64,000 nt of DNA from Micromonospora lupini str. Lupac 08. Lineage in GTDB: Bacteria > Actinomycetota > Actinomycetes > Mycobacteriales > Micromonosporaceae. This document shows, piece by piece, positions 1 through 7,191 of this stretch. The stretch covers positions 5,751,700-5,815,699 of the forward strand of contig NZ_HF570108.1 in the NCBI RefSeq assembly GCF_000297395.2, read 5' to 3'. Position numbers and translations under genes: made by a program. Positions within the stretch are counted from its first letter, which is position 1. Every line of letters starts with the position of its first letter. The notes under the pieces were generated by a model. That model was not told where the DNA came from. It worked only from the letters and a program-made list of their open reading frames with translations, and searched no databases.

Positions 1-773
1 CCGTCCTTGAGTACGGTGACCCGGTCGCCGATCTCGCGGATCTCCTCCAGACGGTGGGAGATGTAGATGACGGCGATGCCCTGGGCGGTCAACTCCCGGA
101 TGATCCGGAACAGGTTGCCCACCTCGTCGTGCGCCAGCACCGCGCTCGGCTCGTCCATGATGATCAGTCGCGCCTCGTGCGACAGCGCCCGGGCCATGCT
201 CACGATCTGCTTGCCGGCCGCCGGCAGCGCGCGGACCATCCGCTTGGGGTGGATCTCGCCGTGGCCGAGCCGACCGAGGATCTGCCGGGTTCGTCGGACC
301 ATTTGCCCGCGGCGGACGAAGCCCAGCCGGCGCGGCTCGTGGCCCAGGAACGCGTTCTCGCCCACCGACAGGTCCTCGACGAGGTCCAGCTCCTGGTAGA
401 TGGTGGCGATGCCGGCGCGCATGGCAGCCTGCGGGTTGGCGAAGGTGGTCGGCTCGCCCCGCCACTCGACCTGACCGGAATCCGGCTGGTGCACCCCCGC
501 CAGCACCTTGATCAGGGTGGACTTGCCGGCACCGTTCTGCCCGAGCAGGCAGTGCACCTCGCCGGCACGCACCTCCAGCTGCACCCCGTCCAGGGCGCGT
601 ACGCCGGGGAAGGTCTTGACCACGTCGGTGAGGCGCAGGACCACCTCGCCGGCGACGGTGTCCGCGGGGGCCTCGACCAGCGACGCCCCGGCGACGGCGG
701 CGTTCTCCTCGGGCTGGGCCACGGTCTCCTCCTCGCTCACGTTGGGTTTGGCGCCTGACGACCGCAGGTTCAT
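1..773 (-). CDS. Sugar ABC transporter ATP-binding protein (partial, C-terminus beyond window)
   Basis: This is the N-terminal half of a ribose/xylose-type (MglA/XylG-like) ABC ATPase that would energise uptake of a monosaccharide with a membrane permease and a periplasmic-type binding protein. The reading frame shows Walker A GQNGAGKST near residue 79, a Q-loop (IYQELDLV), a divergent signature (LPAAGKQIVSMARAL) and Walker B (LIIMDEPSAVL). About 257 codons are present; the family is near 500 residues with two nucleotide-binding domains, so the second domain lies outside the window. The ATG overlaps the stop of the upstream ROK gene in an ATGA motif, so the two are translationally coupled. 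A roughly 40-residue N-terminal extension precedes the ABC domain. Confidence 0.9.
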   Translation of the reverse strand, partial: MNLRSSGAKPNVSEEETVAQPEENAAVAGASLVEAPADTVAGEVVLRLTDVVKTFPGVRALDGVQLEVRAGEVHCLLGQNGAGKSTLIKVLAGVHQPDSGQVEWRGEPTTFANPQAAMRAGIATIYQELDLVEDLSVGENAFLGHEPRRLGFVRRGQMVRRTRQILGRLGHGEIHPKRMVRALPAAGKQIVSMARALSHEARLIIMDEPSAVLAHDEVGNLFRIIRELTAQGIAVIYISHRLEEIREIGDRVTVLKD

Positions 774-1948
774 GAGGCCTCGCCGAAGGCGACGTCGCTG
801 GCGAGCACGGCCGCGCCGGCGACGCCGGCCCGACCACCCAGCTCGGACAGCACGACGGGCAGGTTGCCGGTGGCCAGTGGCAGCGACCGGCGGTAGACCA
901 CGCTGCGGATCTCGGCGAGCAGGATGTGCCCGAGCTGGGCCAGCCCGCCGCCGATCACGATCATCGACGGATTGGTGAAGCTCACCAGACCGGCGAGGAC
1001 TCCGCCGACCCGCCGCCCGCCGTCACGGATCAACTGGATACAGGTCACGTCGCCCTCGACGGCGCCCTCGGCGACGTCCAGAGCGGTCACCACGCCGCGC
1101 AGGCTCATCCGCTCGGCAAGTGCCGGCGACGAGCCGCTGCGAGCGGCGGCCGTGGCGTCCTTGGCCAGCGCCGCGCCACTGAACAACGCCTCCAGACATC
1201 CGACGTTCCCGCAGGAGCACATCGGCCCGTGCGCGTCGACCTGGATGTGGCCGATGTCCCCGGCGCAGCCGTCGGTGCCGCGGTAGACGTCACCGGTGAG
1301 ATAGATGCCGCAGCCGATGCCGGTGCCGATCTTCACGAAGAGGAAGTCGTCCACCGAGTGGGCGACCCCGCCGTGACGCTCACCGATAGCCATGATGTTG
1401 ACGTCGTTGTCGACCACCGCCGGGCAGCCGTGCTCCCGGCTGAGCAGCTCACGCACCGGAAAGCGGTCCCACCCCGGCATGATCGGGGGCGAGACCGGGA
1501 CGCCGTCGCGGAAGCTGACCGGGCCGGGTACGCCGATGCCCACCGCGTCCAACCGCTCGTACGCGCCGTCGACCCGGGCCTTGTGCAGCAGCTCGTTGAC
1601 CCGTTGCAGGGTCACCTTCGGTCCATTGCGGATGTCGGCCGGCTCGGCGTAGTGGGCCACCGGCTCGAGGCGACCGTTCACCACCTCGACGTCCATCGAG
1701 CTGGCGCCCAGGTCGACCGCCGCGAAGCGCAGCTTCGGGTTCAGCTCGACCAGGGTGGAGCGACGCCCACCCCGGGAGGCGGCGAGCCCGGCCTCGGCGA
1801 CGTAACCCAGCGCGACCAGGCGATCCAGCTCGGACAGCAGGCGCGGGCGGGGCATCTGGAGGCGGTCGCCCAGCTCGGCCCGGGACACGGCCCCCTCGTC
1901 GCGGAGCAACCGCAACAATCGGACGTGCAGGGGCTCGACCGTCCGCAC
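770..1948 (-). CDS. ROK family transcriptional regulator
   Basis: The product is a 392-residue repressor of the ROK (repressor, ORF, kinase) family. Residues about 1-60 form a winged helix-turn-helix (the LLRDEGAVSRAELGDRL segment), followed by a sugar-kinase-like ROK domain with the DLGASS nucleotide-binding-like loop, the GIGVPGP signature and the zinc-binding CSCGNVGCLEAL motif. Regulators of this kind bind a sugar ligand and control adjacent transporter genes. The gene leads the sugar ABC operon and overlaps the ATPase start by 4 bp, so it probably regulates that operon and itself. The start used is the GTG-like first codon of the open frame, just upstream of the helix-turn-helix. Confidence 0.88.
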   Translation of the reverse strand: MRTVEPLHVRLLRLLRDEGAVSRAELGDRLQMPRPRLLSELDRLVALGYVAEAGLAASRGGRRSTLVELNPKLRFAAVDLGASSMDVEVVNGRLEPVAHYAEPADIRNGPKVTLQRVNELLHKARVDGAYERLDAVGIGVPGPVSFRDGVPVSPPIMPGWDRFPVRELLSREHGCPAVVDNDVNIMAIGERHGGVAHSVDDFLFVKIGTGIGCGIYLTGDVYRGTDGCAGDIGHIQVDAHGPMCSCGNVGCLEALFSGAALAKDATAAARSGSSPALAERMSLRGVVTALDVAEGAVEGDVTCIQLIRDGGRRVGGVLAGLVSFTNPSMIVIGGGLAQLGHILLAEIRSVVYRRSLPLATGNLPVVLSELGGRAGVAGAAVLASDVAFGEAS

Positions 1949-2001
1949 CGGGAATTCACCTCTTCATCGAACTCGTTCACATCGACGCAACGCCGAGGTG
2001 T

Positions 2002-2014
2002 TGTGTCCGACACA
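2002..2014. promoter_or_regulatory. Palindrome upstream of the ROK gene, candidate operator
   Basis: The 13-bp perfect palindrome TGTGTCCGACACA lies about 55 bp upstream of the ROK gene start. Its position and symmetry suit a repressor operator controlling the ROK and sugar ABC genes. This is inference from symmetry only; no consensus is assumed. Confidence 0.35.
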
Positions 2015-2063
2015 GTAGGAGCGTTCCGCACCGCGTGTCCAGAGCTTCAACCGTTCCGGTGGC

Positions 2064-2089
2064 AACTTTTGTCCGTAAGAGCAAAAGCT
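2064..2089. promoter_or_regulatory. Inverted repeat AACTTTTG-N10-CAAAAGCT, candidate operator
   Basis: Two 8-bp arms, matching at seven positions, are separated by 10 bp in the gap between the ROK gene and the terminator of the preceding operon. This AT-rich island stands out in a GC-rich gap. It could be a second ROK operator or part of a promoter. Confidence 0.3.
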
Positions 2090-2124
2090 AATAGTGGATC
2101 AAGAAAAGGGCCTGCGGAAACGAA

Positions 2125-2160
2125 CCGGGGGCGGGAGCGCCTTCGCGCTCCCGCCCCCGG
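2125..2160 (-). terminator. Strong hairpin after the MauE/MauD-like operon
   Basis: A perfect inverted repeat with 16-bp GC-rich arms and a 4-base loop lies 18 bp downstream of the last gene of the minus-strand operon (stop at 2179). It has no clear U-tract, as is common for actinobacterial terminators. It marks the operon end and separates it from the ROK/sugar ABC unit. Confidence 0.75.
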
Positions 2161-2178
2161 CGGTGATGACGATCGGTC

Positions 2179-2451
2179 CTACATCCGGCGCAGGTCGGCC
2201 GTCGCGTCCAGGGCACGGATCTGTACGGCGTTGCCGCTTTCGTACACCTCCACCGGCTCGGTGGTGAACTGACCGTGCTCCCCGGCGCTCAACCGCACCC
2301 GGGGATCCACCACGATCTGCTTCGGTGCGACGTGCATGGCGTACACGCCGTCGATCTGGCCGTCGGCGATGCTGGTGCCGACCATGACGGCCGTACGACC
2401 GCGGGCGTCCTTGGTGATCGCCACCAGGCCGCGGTCCGTGGGAATGGTCAT
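2179..2451 (-). CDS. Uncharacterised small protein, last gene of the MauE/MauD-like operon
   Basis: I do not recognise the family of this 90-residue product. It starts MTIPTDRGLVAITKDARG and is mostly beta-type sequence with no membrane segment, no signal peptide and no cysteines. The ATG at 2451 is chosen because a full AAGGAGGT ribosome site sits 5 bp upstream; longer versions of the frame run into the neighbouring gene. It follows the previous gene by 29 bp on the same strand and is followed by a terminator hairpin, so it is probably co-transcribed with the Tat-peptide genes. Confidence 0.75.
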   Translation of the reverse strand: MTIPTDRGLVAITKDARGRTAVMVGTSIADGQIDGVYAMHVAPKQIVVDPRVRLSAGEHGQFTTEPVEVYESGNAVQIRALDATADLRRM

Positions 2452-2480
2452 GACTACCTCCTTCTGGCTTCTGTTCGTGA

Positions 2481-2873
2481 TCAGTCGTCCTGCACGCAGG
2501 CGTGCAGGGGTGAGTGCGCGGCGACCGGCGAACCGAACATGATCTGCCGCCAGTCGCCGGTGAAGGTGAAGAAGCCGGCCGTGGTCCGTGCGCCGAGGCG
2601 GTGCGGGATGCGCGACCCGGAGATGTGCTCCGGCACCGACCCCATCCCGTAGACGCTCTCCAACGTCGGCCACACGGAGATGCTCAACAGCGTCCGGGCG
2701 CCCCAGTCGACGAGCAACCGGCTGCCGATCAGCTCGGGCAACCGTCGCCGGACCGCCCGCTTGATCCGCAGGTGCAGCACCACCAACCGCAGCAGGACGA
2801 GCCGCGACGGGCACTCGAACCGGGTGATCACCACCTGCCCACCGGCCGGATCCGGCCGGAAGACCGGGGTCAC
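2481..2873 (-). CDS. Uncharacterised 130-residue protein in the MauE/MauD-like operon
   Basis: The product is a soluble-looking protein with an Arg-rich middle (around residues 30-50) and an ISVWPTLESVYGMG segment followed by VPEHISGSRIP and FTGDWRQIMF. The pattern of a strand, an aromatic helix and a second strand faintly recalls small dimeric alpha/beta-barrel monooxygenase-like proteins, but I cannot assign a family. The GTG start at 2873 overlaps the stop of the upstream membrane-protein gene (GTGA), which argues for translational coupling and rules out the longer open frame. It may assist maturation of the cysteine-rich peptide encoded in the same operon. Confidence 0.72.
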   Translation of the reverse strand: MTPVFRPDPAGGQVVITRFECPSRLVLLRLVVLHLRIKRAVRRRLPELIGSRLLVDWGARTLLSISVWPTLESVYGMGSVPEHISGSRIPHRLGARTTAGFFTFTGDWRQIMFGSPVAAHSPLHACVQDD

Positions 2874-3457
2874 CCCCAGTTCAGCAGCGATGCCTGAGCC
2901 ACTGCCGCGACCAGCAGCGTCGCGCCGGACCACCGCCGGATGATCCTCTGCCAGTCCTGCCATCTCCGTCCCTTCTCCTCGTCGATCGGCGTCGTCGTCG
3001 GCTTACGGATGCTCAGCGCCACCATCGACAGCACCGCCAGGACGGCCACCACGACCAGCGTCGTCGGCAACGCCGCCGGACTCAGCAGCACCAGCGCCGC
3101 CAGCGCCACCCACAGGAACGAGGTGGTCTTCTGGGTGGTGAACAGCAGGGCCAAATCGAAGCCCCACACCACTCCCAGCGAACCGGGTGGCAGCGTCCGG
3201 ACCAGCGACTGCGGCACCTGCCGCCACACGTGCGGAGTCCGTTGCCGCAGATCCGCCACGCCGAAGCCGAGCGCCACCACGATCACCAGTCCGACCCGTA
3301 CCGCCTCCGGCAGCACCGCGGTGACCCCGGTGGCGAGCAGGTAGAACGGGACCGCGAGGACCGCCGCGCCCAGGATCCCGCCGACCAGCAGGCCGAGCAG
3401 GAACCGGGTCCCGCCCCATCGGTCGTCCCGCAACATCGGGCCGGCGACCCCGGCCAT
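2870..3457 (-). CDS. Multi-pass membrane protein of the MauE/MauD-like operon
   Basis: This 195-residue protein has about five hydrophobic segments (near residues 18-50, 55-68, 93-110, 113-130 and 132-150), a charged loop (KPTTTPIDEEKGRRWQDW) and a final hydrophobic stretch ending LLNWG. I do not recognise a named family. It has no conserved CxxC and is therefore not an obvious disulfide oxidase itself. It lies between the cysteine-rich Tat peptide and two small soluble proteins, with a 4-bp overlap with the next gene. An anchoring, export or processing role in the same pathway is inference. Confidence 0.75.
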   Translation of the reverse strand: MAGVAGPMLRDDRWGGTRFLLGLLVGGILGAAVLAVPFYLLATGVTAVLPEAVRVGLVIVVALGFGVADLRQRTPHVWRQVPQSLVRTLPPGSLGVVWGFDLALLFTTQKTTSFLWVALAALVLLSPAALPTTLVVVAVLAVLSMVALSIRKPTTTPIDEEKGRRWQDWQRIIRRWSGATLLVAAVAQASLLNWG

Positions 3458-3466
3458 GGAGACGCC

Positions 3467-3526
3467 TCAAGGGCTGTAGCCCTGCAGGATCGCCCCCAGC
3501 AGGGCGACGCCGATCCAGACCTCCAC
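3467..3526 (-). CDS. Possible 19-residue hydrophobic peptide between the Cys-rich peptide and the membrane protein
   Basis: A GTG-initiated micro-ORF reads VEVWIGVALLGAILQGYSP before a TGA stop. It lies in the 80-bp gap between the Cys-rich Tat gene and the membrane-protein gene, on the same strand, ending 9 bp before the next ATG. In-frame stop TGA lies two codons upstream, so it cannot be longer. The peptide is a single hydrophobic helix. No strong ribosome site is visible, so it could be chance or act only in translational coupling. Confidence 0.35.
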   Translation of the reverse strand: MEVWIGVALLGAILQGYSP

Positions 3527-3537
3527 CGGTCAGGCCG

Positions 3538-3855
3538 TCAGCAGTTCGAGGTGCAGGTGCACTTGCCGGCGGAGGCGTTGTACGAGCCGTCGGCACGCTT
3601 CCGCTCGCAGCACTGGCAGCGGTAGATCGGCCCCACCGTGCCGAACGTGCAGGTCCACACGTAGTGGCTGGCGTTCAGGCAGGTCGTCATGCTGATGTTC
3701 GGTGGCACGTAGTCGAGGGTGCAGCAGTTCCAGTTGGCAGCCTGGGCCGGCGACCCCTTGGCGAAGACCGCGACGGCGGCGGCCAGCCCGCCGGCGCCGA
3801 TACCGCGCAGTACGCCCCGTCGTTTGACCGAGGACTTGGGGACGGCAGTGGTCAT
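3538..3855 (-). CDS. Tat-exported cysteine-rich peptide (ten cysteines), possible MADH-light-chain-like substrate
   Basis: The 105-residue product has a twin-arginine signal (VKRRGVLRGIGAGG, then a hydrophobic stretch and AQA before residue 40). The mature part is about 66 residues with ten cysteines at 44, 45, 59, 69, 80, 82, 83, 99, 101 and 105, and tryptophans at 42 and 67. An AGGAGG ribosome site lies 4 bp before the ATG. Export by Tat implies folding before secretion. The neighbouring MauE- and MauD-like genes fit a substrate needing disulfide formation; in methylotrophs MauD and MauE are needed for the disulfide-rich methylamine dehydrogenase light chain. This protein is shorter than that subunit, so homology is only a suggestion. 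Confidence 0.85.
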   Translation of the reverse strand: MTTAVPKSSVKRRGVLRGIGAGGLAAAVAVFAKGSPAQAANWNCCTLDYVPPNISMTTCLNASHYVWTCTFGTVGPIYRCQCCERKRADGSYNASAGKCTCTSNC

Positions 3856-3924
3856 GACACCTCCTGTGTGAGATGGGCTGTCGGGTGCCGTGCCCGTCGC
3901 ACGTCACCCGGGATCCTGGTGCGC

Positions 3925-4479
3925 TCACGCCTCCTGGGCGGAGTGGGCGGAGTGCAGGTGGCCGGTCGCGGCGAGGGCGCTGTCGAGCGTCCAGAAGAGC
4001 AGCGCGGTGTCCAGGCGACCGTTGCGGAACAGCAGGGCCGCCGGGCTGGAGTCGACGTTGAACTCCCCGGTGCTCCACGCGCCGCCGTGGTCCAGGTACG
4101 GCTTGGCCCGCTCCAGCTCGTGCCGGCGGATGAAGTCCTCGCCGCGCTCGCGGACACCGCAGGAGACCACCACGCCGAAGTCGATCCCACGGTCCAGGGC
4201 GTCCGGCACCTGGGCGGCGATCTGCTCGCAGCTCGCGCACGAGGAGCTGAGCACCAGCACCAGGGCGCGCTCGCGGTCGCGCAGGTGCGCCAACTCCGCC
4301 GGCCAGTTCAGCGACTCGGCGCCCAACCGGGCGTTCTCCAGGGGTTCGACCTGGGCCGTCGGCTCGTTGCTCTGCTCCGGCAATCGCGCCGCCAACTGGC
4401 CGAGCATCGCGAAAAACAGCACCATCGTTCCGGCGAGAACCAGCAGGACGAAAGCAAGGAACATGGTCATGGCGTTCAT
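3925..4479 (-). CDS. MauD/TlpA-like membrane-anchored thioredoxin-fold protein
   Basis: The 184-residue protein begins with one membrane segment (residues 5-30), then a thioredoxin-like domain with the redox motif CASC at residues 81-84 in the context VLVLSSSCASC. This arrangement matches MauD/TlpA-type extracytoplasmic disulfide reductases or isomerases. It lies 26 bp downstream of the MauE-like gene and 69 bp upstream of the Cys-rich Tat peptide, so it probably acts on that peptide outside the membrane. The ATG at 4479 is used because a GAAGGG motif precedes it; a second ATG nine bases later is equally possible. Confidence 0.82.
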   Translation of the reverse strand: MNAMTMFLAFVLLVLAGTMVLFFAMLGQLAARLPEQSNEPTAQVEPLENARLGAESLNWPAELAHLRDRERALVLVLSSSCASCEQIAAQVPDALDRGIDFGVVVSCGVRERGEDFIRRHELERAKPYLDHGGAWSTGEFNVDSSPAALLFRNGRLDTALLFWTLDSALAATGHLHSAHSAQEA

Positions 4480-4505
4480 TACCCTTCGTGGTGGAGAAGC
4501 GCCCG

Positions 4506-5045
4506 TCACACCCGGTCGGATTGCGGGAAGAGCGGTCGTACGATCGGGAGAATCCAGCGACGGTTGGCGTAGAGCGACAGCAGCAGCGCGGCAAGCGCGG
4601 CACCGATCACCGGCCCCGCCGGCTCGTTGGCGGCGACGTCGGCGACGGCGAGGTTGCCGACCGCGACGGCCAGCAGACCGACGCCGAGGGCAATGTTGAC
4701 CGGCCCGAACGGAGCACCCTCGGTGCGGCCGAAACACCCGCACGGCTCCTCGCTGCCCCGCACCGCGCCGACCAGACCGACCACCGCGAACGACAGCCCC
4801 AGCGCCGCCACCAGCAGCGCACCCGCTCGCCGAGTGGGCTCCACGACCACGGCCACCGCGGCGCACAGTTCGAGCAGGGCCACCAGCCGGACGAGGCCGG
4901 ACCCGGACGCCCAGGGCAGCCCGATCTCCCGGAGAGCGCGCCCCAACTGCGCGCCGTCCACGGTCTTCGCGGCGGCAGCCTGCATCAGCAGCGCCGCCGC
5001 CACACAGTTGACGAATAGGATGCCGACAATGGATATTGAAGCCAC
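4506..5045 (-). CDS. MauE/DoxX-type redox-associated membrane protein
   Basis: This 179-residue protein has four predicted membrane segments (about residues 4-22, 50-69, 74-97 and 113-150) and a CGCFG motif at residues 102-106 after the third. That topology and motif are typical of MauE-like proteins, which pass electrons across the membrane to partner thioredoxins. The GTG at 5045 is chosen because AAGGAG lies 6 bp upstream; the open frame extends further without a ribosome site. It is the first gene of the operon and is divergent from a SARP regulator. Confidence 0.85.
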   Translation of the reverse strand: MASISIVGILFVNCVAAALLMQAAAAKTVDGAQLGRALREIGLPWASGSGLVRLVALLELCAAVAVVVEPTRRAGALLVAALGLSFAVVGLVGAVRGSEEPCGCFGRTEGAPFGPVNIALGVGLLAVAVGNLAVADVAANEPAGPVIGAALAALLLSLYANRRWILPIVRPLFPQSDRV

Positions 5046-5248
5046 AACGGGCTCCTTCCCCGCTATTAGCGGAAGCGCGTCGTTACTGGCACTCTGACCC
5101 ATCGACTCATTCGTACGGCACATCCCCGGCACCGCGACCGCACGGATCCGTCATCGTCATGTCATCGGCGAGCATGACTCGGCTGGCGCCCGTGCTGGTG
5201 AGCCTTGGCACGGCTCTGCGGGCCAACCGGCCCATCGAACGGAGAAAC

Positions 5249-6019
5249 GTGGAATTCGCCATTCTCGGCCCGCTGGAGGTTCGCTCCTCAGGCACGCCGG
5301 TGGATCTGCCCGCACCCCGCCAACGACGGATCCTGGCCGCGCTCCTGGTCGCCAGCGAGGGCTGGCTGTCGGTCAACCGCCTGATCGAGGCGTGCTGGGA
5401 CGACGCGGGGCCGTGGACCGCCCGCAAGCAGGTGCAGAACCAGGTCGGGGCGCTGCGGCGGCACCTCGTCCGACACGGCGGTGACGCGAACATCGTGGTC
5501 ACCCGCCCCGACGGCTACCAACTGGACGTCTCGGACGCGTACGTGGACGCGCGGGAGTTCGCCGAGACCGTCCGACGGGCCCGGCAGGCCACCGAGATCG
5601 ACACGACTCGCGCCGCCACCCTCTACCAGGACGCGTTGACCCTGTGGCGCGGCCCCGCGCTGGACGGGCTGAACAGCCCTTCACTGGAACCCGCAGCCGC
5701 GCGACTGGCCGAACTGCGGCTGCTCGCCGCCGAGGAGCGCTACGACCTGGAGCTGCGGCTCGGCCGGCATCGCCAGGTGCTGGCCGACCTCATCGAGCTG
5801 GCCGCCGAACACCCATCCCGGGAACGCCTACAGGCCCTGCTCATGCTGGCGCTGCACCGGGAGGGCCGACAGGTGGAGGCGCACGGCGTCTACCGGCGCC
5901 TGCACGACCACCTCGCGGAGGAACTCGGGACCGGGCCGGGTGGCGAACTGCGGGAGCTGCGGGAGCGGCTGCTCTGCGACCGGGTCACCGCTTGGCAGCC
6001 GAATTCCGCTTCTTCCTGA
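5249..6019 (+). CDS. SARP-type transcriptional regulator (OmpR-like DNA-binding plus BTAD domain)
   Basis: The 256-residue product has an OmpR-type winged helix (residues about 15-90, with the RQRRILAALLVA and NQVGALRRHL segments) and a bacterial transcriptional activation domain (about 95-245). It lacks the extra ATPase and TPR regions of large AfsR-type proteins. Such regulators usually activate adjacent secondary-metabolite or peptide genes. It is divergent from the MauE/MauD-like operon across a 200-bp gap, so it is the obvious candidate activator. The GTG at 5249 is used because GGAG precedes it and the domain starts at once (EFAILGPLEV). Its end overlaps the convergent YihY gene by 35 bp. 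Confidence 0.85.
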   Translation: MEFAILGPLEVRSSGTPVDLPAPRQRRILAALLVASEGWLSVNRLIEACWDDAGPWTARKQVQNQVGALRRHLVRHGGDANIVVTRPDGYQLDVSDAYVDAREFAETVRRARQATEIDTTRAATLYQDALTLWRGPALDGLNSPSLEPAAARLAELRLLAAEERYDLELRLGRHRQVLADLIELAAEHPSRERLQALLMLALHREGRQVEAHGVYRRLHDHLAEELGTGPGGELRELRERLLCDRVTAWQPNSASS

Positions 6020-7001
6020 GCTTGCGGTCGTCGCGCAGCTCCACGTACGGCTCTTCGTCGACGGAGTGGCCGGCCGAGATGGCCCGGCCGCGCTCCAACT
6101 CGGCATCGAACTCGGCCCCCAACAGGATCGCGATGTTGCTGAGCCACAGCCAGACCAAGAAGATGATCACACCGGCCAGCGCACCGTACGTCTTGTTGTA
6201 CGAGCCGAAGTTGCTCACGTAGAGGGCGAACAGACCGGAGATCACCAGCCAGATCACCACGGCGAGCACCCCACCCGGGCTGACCCAGCGGAACCCGCCG
6301 TGCCGGGCGTTCGGCGAGGCCCAGTAGAGGATGGCGAACATCAGGCTGACCAGGAGCAGCAGCACCGGCCACTTGGCGACGTCCCAGACCGTGACGGCCG
6401 TCGAGCCGAGGCCGACCACGTCCCCGACCGTCTCGGCGAGGCGGCCGGTGAAGACCACGATCACCGCACTGGCCAGCAGCAGCACCCCGACCACCGCGGT
6501 CACGCCGAGCCGGATCGGCAGCGTCTTCCAGATCGGCCGGCCCTCGGGCACGTCGTAGATGCTGTTCGAGGCGCGCATGAACGCGCCGATGTAGCCCGAC
6601 GCGGACCAGAACGCGGCCAGCAGACCGATGATCGCCGCGACGCTGGCCAGGCCTCCGCTGCCCTGCGCCTGGGTGATCGCACCCTCGATGATCTGCTGGA
6701 TGCTGTCGTTGGGCACCGCCTGGTTGACCGTGTCCCGGACGCCGTTTGTGGCGCTCGTGCCGAGCAGGCCGAGGATGGAGATCAGCACCAGCAGGCCCGG
6801 GAAGATGGACAGCACCCCGTAGTAGGTGAGCGCCGCCGCCCAGTCGGTCAGGCTGTCGTCCTGGAACTCGGTGACCGTGCGGCGTAGCGCCGCCTTCCAG
6901 CCGCTGCCGGGCAGATCGGTGGGGCTGGCCGGCCCGGCGTCGGGCCCGACCGGCTCGCTGCGCTCACGCTGCCGGTGGGCGGAAGACTCGTCGGAGGCCA
7001 T
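5985..7001 (-). CDS. YihY/virulence factor BrkB family membrane protein
   Basis: The 338-residue protein carries the YihY (formerly RNase BN) domain: an amphipathic N-terminus (DSLTDWAAALTYYGVLSIFP) then six membrane segments, and the typical LWLSNIAILLGAEFDAELER ending followed by a basic tail. The exact function of the family is unsettled. The ATG at 7001 has GAGGAGGGG upstream. The frame stays open for another 170 codons through an 18-bp tandem repeat, but without a ribosome site. Confidence 0.88.
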   Translation of the reverse strand: MASDESSAHRQRERSEPVGPDAGPASPTDLPGSGWKAALRRTVTEFQDDSLTDWAAALTYYGVLSIFPGLLVLISILGLLGTSATNGVRDTVNQAVPNDSIQQIIEGAITQAQGSGGLASVAAIIGLLAAFWSASGYIGAFMRASNSIYDVPEGRPIWKTLPIRLGVTAVVGVLLLASAVIVVFTGRLAETVGDVVGLGSTAVTVWDVAKWPVLLLLVSLMFAILYWASPNARHGGFRWVSPGGVLAVVIWLVISGLFALYVSNFGSYNKTYGALAGVIIFLVWLWLSNIAILLGAEFDAELERGRAISAGHSVDEEPYVELRDDRKLRKKRNSAAKR

Positions 7002-7026
7002 CGCCCCTCCTCTTCGTCGGCGGTGT

Positions 7027-7152
7027 CGGCTCGTCGGCGCTGTCGCCGTCGTCGGCGGTGTTGCCGTCGTCGGCGGTGTTGCCGTCGTCGGCGGTGTCGC
7101 CGTCGTCGGCACTGGTGCCGTCGTCGGCACTGGTGCCTTCGTCGGCGGTGTC
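7027..7152. repeat. 18-bp tandem repeat, about seven units
   Basis: Units of about GCCGTCGTCGGCGGTGTT repeat head to tail from 7027, with variants in which the last six bases become ACTGGT. The array lies just upstream of the YihY start. Because the period is divisible by three, the minus strand stays open in the YihY frame and would encode six-residue Pro/Thr repeats if translated. Confidence 0.8.
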
Positions 7153-7191
7153 GCCTGGAGGACATGCCCCGCGAAGGGCGGCGGATAACCC

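Noticed and set aside
2481..2963. Longer version of the 130-residue gene starting at 2963
   Set aside because: It would overlap the membrane-protein gene by nearly 100 bp; a GTGA-coupled start at 2873 is far more likely.
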